A stretch of 64,000 nt of DNA from Marisa cornuarietis (Eukaryota > Mollusca > Gastropoda > Architaenioglossa > Ampullariidae): assembly GCA_004794655.1 (NCBI GenBank), contig SMMW01000622.1, positions 10,668,501 to 10,732,500 of the forward strand, written 5' to 3'. The notes beneath the pieces were generated by a model. That model made no database searches. It saw only the letters and a program-made list of their open reading frames with translations, and was not told the DNA's origin. The translations under genes were made by a program, and so were the position numbers. Positions 55,766-64,000 of the stretch are shown here, one piece after another; the first letter of the stretch is position 1; every line of letters begins with the position of its first letter.

Positions 55766-55906
55766 CTCTGTTCTAGAATTGCATCATCATCTTCTTCACT
55801 ACCTCCACCATGACCACCGCCGCCGCCGAGTTCGAGGTTCACTTTGTCAACATGTCCGTACGAACATTCAGGCTCAGTCCATCTCTCTATCCTCAAGACC
55901 AGCCAC
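55766..55906 (-). CDS. Unidentified right-hand gene, exon 4
   Basis: Entry phase 2 after AAGCAAACAG, exit phase 2 at CAGAG|GTAGGA. The peptide WLVLRIERWTEPECSYGHVD continues into a glycine run with His, then EEDDDAILEQR. Only one frame is open, and an in-frame stop just upstream of the acceptor marks the boundary. It looks strongly protein-coding, but no family is recognised. Confidence 0.6.
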
Positions 55907-56493
55907 CTGTTTGCTTATTATCTGAAGATCGCGGCAAGGGCAGTGAGAAATGTAGTTACAAAAAAGGCCTCTAGGGAACAATAAAATCCATATTGTTTCT
56001 TGTTCCCAAGAAACGATTGCAGTGAATCTGTTGTTCTGGTCACGCAGGAGACTCGAACGCAATATTTTTCGCATTTCTTATCCAAACTAACTCCTAAAAA
56101 CAGATTTGTTGCCCGATCACATAATACGGTCTTCCCTTCCCTCGTTTCTTTGCAACACACCAATATTTCCGTGGCCACTCATAACTAAGTTATCTGCAAT
56201 CAGTTTTGGCGGAGCAGCTATGCGTATTTTGCTTCAATATGTCTTCAAAAACTACTGACAGCAGTAAATATTTAGTGCGGAGGACATCCTGTCTGAGGGC
56301 TTTGCCTGTGGGAGTCTGAGTTTGCTCCAAAAGTATTATTGATCTTTTGTCATTTCTTGTTAGCCACAAGAAGAGGTTCAAGTCCAGTTATATTTTATAA
56401 AATGGTAAATATTATGGTTAGACAATGCAACAAAACAACACTTAATGATAAGAAACTCCTTTTTGCTATCGAGAAATCCATAGTCAGAAAGTG

Positions 56494-56733
56494 GTTGGTT
56501 GGTTGGTTTGGTTTATTTAGTGGGAAAGTGCTTCCCTCTTGCGGCGATTTCGAACTATGGGGGTAAAGGGAGGGGGGAGGAAACCGGAGTACCCGGAGAA
56601 AACCCTCGGCACCCAGCCCTGCGAACAGGTGTCACATACAGAGAGAGTCCCGAGACGAGATCTGAACCCTAAGCCACTCACTGCAGTGGTGACAAGCGAG
56701 TGTTTTAACAACTGCGCTACCGGGCCCCTCCAT
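56494..56733 (-). mobile_element. tRNA-derived SINE, subtype 2
   Basis: On the minus strand GGCCCGGTAGCGCAGTTGTT (box A) and GGGTTCAGATCTCG (box B) form a tRNA-like head. GGTTTTCTCCGGGTACTCCG and GTTTCCTCCCCCC follow, a central domain shared by many invertebrate SINEs (from memory, not checked). The element ends in an (AACC)n-like tail at 56494-56515. It lies between exons 3 and 4 of the unidentified gene, in the same orientation. Confidence 0.8.
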
Positions 56734-56889
56734 AGTCATAAACATATGGCTTAAAACATAAATATGTTGCTTTTATTAACACGATAAAATCAACGCGTCT
56801 TTCTTGATTTCTTTTATTTTTAACGGTCAATAAACATTATATATATATAATTTGGCCAGATTTTATTGTTCCTGGAAGATTTCACGTAC

Positions 56890-56974
56890 TGGTAAGCTAA
56901 ACTGACTGCATATCCCAGTCTTTCGATAATTATCATGATTTGGACGTTCTTGGCAAAGTCGATGCTTCTCTCCC
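56890..56974 (-). CDS. Unidentified right-hand gene, exon 3
   Basis: The acceptor CCGGCCTTGTAG gives entry phase 1. The peptide is GERSIDFAKNVQIMIIIERL followed by GYAVSLAYQ, and the donor CA|GTACGT gives exit phase 2. Both phases match the neighbouring exons. The hydrophobic run IMIIIERLGYAVSLAY could be a buried helix or part of a membrane segment. Confidence 0.5.
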
Positions 56975-57716
56975 CTACAAGGCCGGAAAGATGGGAGGTG
57001 GGGTCGCTAGTGCCAGGCCGCGAGTAGAGGCTGTATTTATTGCAGAGCGGCAAAGTTGGGAGCGGACGCTGTAGATGTCATTTAAAAAGAGAACAGAACC
57101 AGGCTGTTTTGCTTCATTCTCTGCGAGGTTTACATAGCACGAGTTCTTCTGACACACACTGGGTCCTGAATCATTAATAAACGGGAGCTGGGGGCAATGT
57201 TGTTCAGTACGGGCGCTGTAGGCACGACCTGTAATCCGTCTTTCGGAATTACATTCAAAATAATTTGTTTATTGCACTTTATCCACCCATCCCGCTACTC
57301 CTCCAAAAGAAGCCAAAGATGAGGTCTCAGTCTCAGTCTCTGTCCCTCAAAGGTTTACGAAATAACGGTTTTCAGCCAATGTCAGAATGATTTCTGTTAA
57401 TAGAACCCCAGCGTCCAAAGCTGGAGATTTGCAAACTAGCTGGTTCGTTACCCGTATGGTACTGAGTACTCCTCCACCCCCACCCCTACCGCTTCTTAGT
57501 TGGTTTCTAGCTGTTAAAAAAAGTTAATACTGCTGCTTTACGAAGCCCATATCACAAACGTCAGGATTGTGCATCGACAAGCTTACGCTGCGAAGGCTTC
57601 AGCCAATGGGAGAACTGGGACAATATGTTAATTAGGTGCACCTGAACAAAGGCGAAGTAGCGAGTTTGTAAATAGTTATGTTTATAGGTGTATACAGCTC
57701 TTGCACGGAAAGAACT

Positions 57717-58105
57717 TAACACTAGCACGTTCATACCTGTGTGGTACAACCTACCTACTGCCTCCGGTTGACCCAGCTGTGGAAAGGGTACCTGACTCCT
57801 ACGAGGGTTGGAAAAGGTAGCGAAGGAGAGATGGACACTGCCCTCACAAAAAGCTGACCCCGAACTGTGCATGTCTCCCTGGGTCTCCGCAAAATTGGGA
57901 GTACGTGACCTTGTATCCCCCAAACTCCTGCCGGGACAACCATAAAATGCAAGTTGTAAAAGTGTTTTGCCGCCATCTGGTGTTTAAACAAGTCTCTCAG
58001 CTAAAGGATTCATTGTGGAGTGCATTGGGTAGTTTTGAAACAGCTGGTCAAAGAATTCGTTCCATAGCAAAATACAACTGACTACAACTACCTATTTCTC
58101 AAAGC
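57717..58105 (-). repeat. Inverted repeat, left copy (about 390 bp)
   Basis: The reverse complement of this segment matches 59713-60099 at roughly 85% by eye, including TTTGTGAGGGCAGT, CAACCCTCGTAGGAGTCAGG and the TAGTCAGTTGTATTTTGCTA edge. Both copies keep a partly conserved open frame (MAAKHFYNL...ETCTVRGQLFVRAVSISPSL), but no family is recognised. Confidence 0.85.
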
Positions 58106-58802
58106 TCAAAGCTTTTCTCTACTTGGGCAAAACAGTATCTCATACTGAGGCTTACCTAGTAAATAGAAACCAATTTGCACCCTGCGAAAATTTTAACCTG
58201 ATTTTTTTTCTTTATAGATATACAGTTCCTGTATTATTGCAGGTCCCTGACTTTCTATGGTCTTATGTAAACAACAGTTATTTTAAAATCAAACGACGTA
58301 ACAGTTAGTGTTAAAGAACAAAAGTGCGATCAAATTGGATGGTCGTATTGGTTCCATTGCAAAGTATAGAACATTGTAAGAATTTATATTTCACAATTTG
58401 CTTGCGCATTAGACGAAACGTTGTGGTTAAATGCAACTTAGATGTGCGCGTATCACTACAGCTATCAACTGAAAAGGTACGTGGCCGTAGCGGTCTTGTA
58501 CTGTGTGCACCGACTGTATGTTATTCGCCTTGCTTGAAGGGTCTTATAAGATTGAAGGAGCAGTTTTTCCCATAATCCTAGCACGAGGTTTTCGCCTACT
58601 TGAAGAGGTCTGCTTCTCGATCACGGGCTAGGCCGAGATATTTCTAGCACTTCAAGTATCTTCACACAGATGTTGACTTGGAAAGCAAACACTGCGTCCT
58701 GTAAACGAAGATAACGTTAACTAAGCCATGTTTTCAATACCAACAGGATTTTTTGCAGAGACGGGCTTCAAGTGATAGATGTGAGACTGGGAGGTTATAT
58801 AT

Positions 58803-58807
58803 GTGTG

Positions 58808-58890
<83 letters not shown>
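58803..58890. repeat. (GT)n microsatellite, long
   Basis: About 43 GT units with a single interruption. Confidence 0.95.
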
Positions 58891-58891
<1 letters not shown>

Positions 58892-59179
58892 GAGGAAGAA
58901 GATTTAATAGTTTGGATACAAATACTACAAGAGTCGGATCAGTGACGTCACACGTAACCACAAGTTAAACAGATTCAGGGCCAGGTGTTTCAACTTATTT
59001 TTTCTGCTAGAGCTAAAAAATAAGCGCTGTTTACCGTCATATACATACAGATGAGCAGCTGTTACTGAAGGAGGGAGGGATGAACACGGTGGATGTAAGG
59101 AGGTGAGAGGAAGCTAAGACAAGAAGAGAGAGAACAGGAGAAAAAGAGAGAGATCGGGGAGACGGAAAGGGGAAGAGAA

Positions 59180-59242
59180 AGAGGAGATATAGAGAGAATG
59201 AGAGAGAGAGAGAATGAGAGAGAGAATAGAGAGAGAGAGAGA
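59180..59242. repeat. (GA)n-rich tract
   Basis: A GAGAGA tract with interruptions lies about 80 bp from the donor side of exon 2 of the unidentified gene. Confidence 0.85.
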
Positions 59243-59318
59243 GCTAGAGAGAAGTTTCTATTTTGAGCCGGTAAGTCACGCACACCTGGAAAATAATTAT
59301 TTATAGGTCCTGTCTCAC

Positions 59319-59448
59319 CGCCGGGACGATGCCCATGATGGTGCTGCCGCCGCTGCATCCGTGGTGTAGCTGTATGGTGTCGGGAGGGTCGGGGAGAAGG
59401 CGCGAAACTAGTGTTGCTGTCTCTCGCTCCCCGACTAAGTCTGCTGCA
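59319..59448 (-). CDS. Unidentified right-hand gene, exon 2
   Basis: The frame with entry phase 0 and exit phase 1 (GGCG|GTGAGA) joins the neighbouring exons. It encodes a basic, low-complexity linker: CSRLSRGARDSNTSFAPSPR, then HTATPRMQRRQHHHGHRPG. All three frames are open over part of this GC-rich segment, so the choice depends on phase. The acceptor (GTATAATCAG) has a weak pyrimidine tract. The exon lies in the spacer between two inverted repeats. Confidence 0.4.
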
Positions 59449-59653
59449 CTGATTATACTATTCTGGGCTGCTAGACCAATTATATGACGAAAGCTTCCAT
59501 GTGTAACGAGCTACTTTCTTCTCGGGAACATCATTATCATTAGAATTCTCTAGGTTGTTCTTTAGCCCCTCAATTAACACGTGTAAAAGATATAGTTTCG
59601 GTTTGAATATGTTTTAAGCACGTGTTTTGTGTTTCTGCAAGTAGGCAGCGGGA

Positions 59654-59656
<3 letters not shown>

Positions 59657-59708
<52 letters not shown>
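59657..59708. repeat. (GT)n microsatellite
   Basis: About 26 GT units end directly beside the right inverted-repeat copy. Confidence 0.95.
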
Positions 59709-59709
<1 letters not shown>

Positions 59710-59712
59710 GAC

Positions 59713-60099
59713 AAGCTTTGAGAACTAGGTAGCTGTAGTCAGTTGTATTTTGCTATTGAACGAATGCTTTGACCAGCTGTTTCAAAACTGCCCAATGCAC
59801 ACCACAATGAATCCTATTGCTGAGAGACCTGTTTATAATCTGATGGCAGCAAAACACTTTTACAACTTGGATTTCATGGTCGTCCTGGCACGAGTTTTGA
59901 GGATACAAGGTCCCGTACTTCCGATTTTGTTGGGAGCTAGGGAGACATGCACAGTTAGGGGTCAGCTTTTTGTGAGGGCAGTTTCCATCTCTCCCTCGCT
60001 GCCCTTTGCAACCCTCGTAGGAGTCAGGTATTCTTTCCACAGCTGGGTCAGCCGGAGGCAGTAGGTTGTACCACACAGGTATTGAACGTGCTAGTGTTA
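59713..60099 (+). repeat. Inverted repeat, right copy (about 390 bp)
   Basis: This is the partner of 57717-58105 in opposite orientation, with a spacer of about 1.6 kb. The outer edges of both copies end at GTGCTAGTGTTA. A transposon with long inverted ends or an inverted duplication are both possible. No target duplication was recognised. Confidence 0.85.
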
Positions 60100-60884
60100 G
60101 GTGCCTACGTGTTCGTTTGCAGTTGCTCTGTGCACTGGGCTATTAGCTTTCCAGCCACCCATCCTCCAACTCAACGATGTCTTATCAACAAGATAGCACC
60201 AAACGTTTGCGTTAGCAAAGATGAATCAGTTTTCAGAAAATTAAATTGCTGTTTTGATACAAACAGTTGGAGTGATGTTTATTTTTTACCACGTATCCAT
60301 TCGGATGTAACCAGCAGTCTAGGTCCGGCTATAGGAGACCTAGAGGGTATTGCCAGCGGCATATCGACGGAGAGTGTCAGCAGGAGCTTGTATTCGAATT
60401 TTTTAGCCTGGCTGAGGCAGAACTACCGTCAGTGCTCATCAGCGAGACTCTTCCAGCGGAAATGACTGTTGCAGGTTCACGGAAGACGTCAGGACAACAA
60501 CAGCAGCCGCTTAGGAGGCCTAGGAAAGAAATTCGCGCTTTCCACACTTATGTCAGACTTTATCCTGCAGACCTTGCGAAGCTTTGCTGAAGAAGATGCC
60601 GATCATGTCATGTTATCTCCGTGGCTCCAGTAGGCTTCTAGCACTATGTGAACAGACAGACAGGTCTATCACAACTCTTTTTTTAAGAAAATATGAACAA
60701 ATACTTCCCTATCCCTTCCGTTTTGCAATGCAAAACCCCACGAACATCCCTTGCACAGAAATAGGGTTAAGCACTGACCTTTATTCACTGGATAAGTGTC
60801 TCTCATTCGTTGCCTCTTTGCTCTATCATACCAATCGTAACAAACCCCCAAAACGAAGGGCTTTCGCTTCCGTTTTCTGTCAAA

Positions 60885-60920
60885 ATGGCGGATCTTCCTA
60901 ACGTAGAAGAAATTGTAGAA
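60885..60920 (+). CDS. Possible first coding exon of a plus-strand gene
   Basis: CAAAATGGCGGATC has a YY1/TISU-like start context. Twelve codons (MADLPNVEEIVE) lead to a strong donor GAA|GTGAGT at phase 0. A phase-0 exon at 63769-63808 could follow. The intron would contain, antisense, exon 1 of the unidentified minus-strand gene. Confidence 0.35.
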
Positions 60921-61250
60921 GTGAGTAATTAAGCTTTTCTGTCATCAGAACCTTGTTAAAGAAGATTTATTGCAAAATAAACAGTATTTTCTGTAAAATG
61001 TAACTGTTTGTTTATAGAAAACGCATTTAGATTTTTCGACAATTTCATAATATAAAAGCATCGTCACAACAGATGCTATTGACTTGTTTTACCACTAACA
61101 ATTAAAAATACATTGTTTTTGATTTTTTTGGAAACAATTGTATAGATTGTTATGTTACGAAAACAAAACATCTACTTTAAGAATTTATTTAAGGTATGCA
61201 AACAAAGAACCGGAAGCACGAGGCCTGTCTAAAGGAAAGCCGAGACTTAC

Positions 61251-61365
61251 ACCGGACATGAATCTGAGTCGCTTATCCAGTAATGAAGGTCCGTGGGTTA
61301 AAGTGCTGGCATCACTAAAGTACATGGGTACCCATTTGTCTTCATAGTTACGACGAACAGGAGAG
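61251..61365 (-). CDS. Unidentified right-hand gene, exon 1 of the recognised chain
   Basis: An entry-phase-2 exon after GGTCCCAG reads SPVRRNYEDKWVPMYFSDAS, then TLTHGPSLLDKRLRFMSG, and ends at TCCGGT|GTAAGT (phase 0), a near-consensus donor. Alternatively the frame could begin at an in-frame ATG upstream (61424 or nearer), which would make this the first coding exon. No family is recognised. Confidence 0.5.
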
Positions 61366-64000
61366 CTGGGACCGTACATTATCGAGATTTTTTTTGTAGA
61401 CATTGAAAAAAGAAAGTGATTCAATCACAATTAGGAAAATAGTATTCCTTTTTTTACTAACAAATCGAGAGAATGATGACCCCAACACCATTGAAATGAC
61501 TTGAATATTTTAAATACCAAATAACTGTTTGGTTAACTGTCAGGAAATGTTTCAAGACAACGAATTTCTTGTTTTAAGGAATGATCTATCTGAGAAGAAG
61601 GTAGTTAGGGGAAGAATGGTAGACAAGGAGAAAGCGAGGGAGAGAACGAAAGAATATAGGAATAAGAAAGCAAGAAGATCGAAAAGAAACAGACTATGAT
61701 ATACAAACGATATACGGACACGATATGCACAGACAGGCCATCAATCCACTTCGTGCAGCCTCAGCTTTCCTCCTCTACACGTAACCAATTCTCTCTTCGG
61801 CAGACGATACTGTGCAACATCTGCAGCTAGACCAGCGCATAACAGTAAGAAACTATAACGAGGCTCAGGCTTAATTCACGTCTGCTCCATCAATTACAAC
61901 TGATTTCAGCGTGATCGGTGCGGACTCTTTCAACCGAATAAAGCAATTTTCTCCATCTATTTTTAAACCAGAACAGCACCTGCTGAACGCATACAGCACC
62001 CGATGTCCGGAAGCTTTAAGACATATATGCATTAGAACTCTTCAGCGATTTAGAGTTTTATCAAAAGACTTGGATGATCTTTAGTGACCACAGCTGTCCT
62101 AAAATTAGCTTTCCCGTCCAGTGTGATAAATCGGTGAAGCAGCCATGTTGTATACGCTCAGCAAAAGCAGACAGATAAGAAGCGTAGACGCTGAAAGACA
62201 GAGAGACAGAGACAGAGACAGAGGCAAGGGAAGAGCAGGAGGGATGAGATTGAAGGGTACAAAAAATCATTATTGGGACTGAAGTAAGTAGTAAACGGTA
62301 TCAAGACATTATCAATACTTCTATTATGCTTAGGATGCCTTACACAAATAATCGTCGTTTAGAGAGTGTGTAATAAAAAAAATAGTTTCATTCCTATCGT
62401 ATGTATCTAAAATATTTATGCATTTGCGACCTTTTCGTGCACCTGAATCCCCAAAGAACAGACAAATTACAACTTATGGTGACAGAATGGCCGAGGAGCT
62501 CCCAATCAGTAAGTGTAGCATTGTATCGTTTGTGATATCCTAAAACAGATGTTAGAGGACCCAAATGTTCTTCCAAACCAATCGGAAAGTTGCCTGCTGG
62601 AAGTAATCCTCATTCTCGAACCCCCAGCGATCTTAGACAGCGGACCTGTCATTCGAGATTGTCAGAAAGCTGAATCTTCTAGATATTTTTTTAAAGATTG
62701 CTGAATAATGCCAAAGTAAAGATAGGATTCTTTTGTACTGAACTAATAAAGGTGTTTGTCGATAGATTCCTGTTTCCTTAACCCCAAAGACAGATTTGGT
62801 GGAATTGCTAGTTTATTGTTATTACTCATTGCTGGCTTATTTTATTATTTATTGCTAGTTTCTGTTATTTATTACTCGCTTATTGTTATTGTTATAATTG
62901 CTAGTTTATTATTTATTGCCAGTTTATTTATATTATTCCTTACTAATGTTTGCTATTATTTATTACTAGTTTATTGTTATTATTATTGTATTATTATTTA
63001 TATTATTATTATTATTATAGCAACACTGTTTCTTATAACTGTTTTATGATTCACGCACTCAAGGTCGTTTTTAACTGGGCAAAGTGCTGAAGTGTTAAAT
63101 CTCCCAAGTAGCCCAATGTCCCACAGTCTCCGTCACACTTTTGCCAACGACTGGAAAATCTGGACCTTGCTCATCACGTTCACCAAACTTCCAATGTCTC
63201 AAACGTTCGACCCAAAGCCACTGCTTTTTGTGGCTTTAACACACAACTTTGCCAATAGTTCATGACATTTGTCCAGTGAATAAGGACATTTAATGAAACC
63301 GTCTGCCGATGTGTCTTTCAGCATTACGCACAAAGGAGAGGAGAAATTGACTGAGCTAGGGAGGGAAGATGCTCTCTTTTCCATTCTATTTCAGTGTCTT
63401 CTTTTTTTAACATAGTAAATCCAGCATGCCACCGTTAGCTTTTGAAATAGGAATGTCATTATTTTAGTGGTGGTATCTTATCTTTCTCTAAAGCAATTCC
63501 CCCATTAGCTTAAAACGTTCACAAGGTCAGCAGTTATGTTGCCCATGTATCGTTCTGGCTTTCATCAAGACAGACTACAGAGCAATTTTGGAAGCAGCGG
63601 TTTGTTCATGAGTCATGTGTTTGTATGGAATCTATTTCTGGCTCTTCAAAAAAAAAAGTTTCAATAATTAAATTTATCACGATATTAAACTCAATATTTA
63701 ACAAATGTTCTTCAAATGGGAAGAAAACAAAGGTTTTCAAAAGGAACACAGTCTATTTTCAAACACAGGATTTTAAAATGAATTCAGGACGACTTGCAAG
63801 CGGTTCTGGTGAGTATACTTTGCTGTGTTTGGGATCATATATGCAGACATATACAAAATGGCGCAGAGTAAGCCAACCAGAGGGCATGATTACTGACAAA
63901 GTCTGACATTGTCAGAAAATATATGAGCGTGCTAGAATTCAAGACTAACAGCTTGAAACAAATAAGCTAACTAGCTTGATCATGAAAAGGAAACAGAAAG
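61366..64000. other. Right-edge interval with little recognisable coding sequence
   Basis: It contains an ATT-rich degenerate minisatellite (62790-63025) with units like GCTAGTTTATTGTTATT. It also has AG-rich low-complexity sequence near 62190-62225 and the possible exon at 63769. Upstream exons of the minus-strand gene may lie here or outside the window. Confidence 0.4.
63769..63808 (+). CDS. Possible second exon of the plus-strand gene
   Basis: The acceptor CAAACACAG and the donor TTCTG|GTGAGT bound 13 codons (DFKMNSGRLASGS) with entry phase 0 and exit phase 1. This joins in frame to the possible first exon at 60885-60920. It is too short for family recognition. Confidence 0.3.

Noticed and set aside
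59750..60064. Open frame in the right inverted-repeat copy, also partly open in the left copy
   Set aside because: The frame is shared by a dispersed repeat and matches no family I know. Conservation between the two copies is explained by their recent common origin.
62394..62576. Minus-strand frame and a plus-strand ATG (MAEELPI, donor GTAAGT) in the same place
   Set aside because: Both strands offer exon-like signals but neither has a partner exon with a matching phase. The evidence is too weak to call.
63199..63384. 61-codon frame on the minus strand (SLDKCHELLAKLCVKATKSS)
   Set aside because: It has no acceptor or start context and no link to the unidentified gene, so it may be chance.

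Overview
The window is animal nuclear DNA: AT-rich, intron-dense genes with GT-AG splice sites, abundant (GT)n/(AC)n microsatellites and many decayed transposable elements. tRNA-headed SINEs, LINE tails ending in short trinucleotide runs, and the overall gene structure suggest a lophotrochozoan, most likely a gastropod mollusc. The species cannot be named from the sequence. All gene models below were made by reading open frames and splice signals by eye and checking that intron phases agree.

Four genes are well supported. TBCD (tubulin-folding cofactor D) runs on the minus strand from 23126 to 4552. It has 35 phase-consistent coding exons and encodes about 1227 residues. RSAD1 (a HemW-like radical SAM protein) runs divergently on the plus strand from 24292 to 32775, with 15 exons and 453 residues. 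A MADF-BESS DNA-binding protein lies on the minus strand at 37073-35445 (3 exons). An RRM and RG-rich RNA-binding protein lies on the minus strand at 51200-39983 (11 coding exons, 824 residues), with a non-coding first exon near 52.0 kb.

The edges hold less certain genes. At the left, 654-1349 (+) looks like the 3' end of a gene entering from outside the window. At the right, five exons between 61365 and 54488 (-) join in one open frame and form an unrecognised gene. A possible new plus-strand gene starts at 60885. A short unidentified coding exon lies at 38177-38000 (-).

Mobile DNA sits mostly in introns. It includes two nearly identical 177-bp hAT-type MITEs (one just upstream of TBCD), a non-autonomous piggyBac-like element with TTAA duplications, two putative solo LTRs (407 bp and about 1.19 kb), two SINEs with related tRNA heads but different bodies, several LINE fragments, a pogo-like remnant and a pair of about 390-bp inverted repeats around one exon of the unidentified gene. 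The genes do not form a functional pathway. TBCD folds tubulin, RSAD1 is a predicted mitochondrial haem-handling protein, and the other two identified genes are nucleic-acid-binding proteins. No wholly new molecular system could be demonstrated. The most interesting leads are the unidentified right-hand gene, the repeated duplication of 5' splice sites in TBCD introns, the hydrophobic TBCD tail, and paired X-box motifs near 53.7-53.9 kb.
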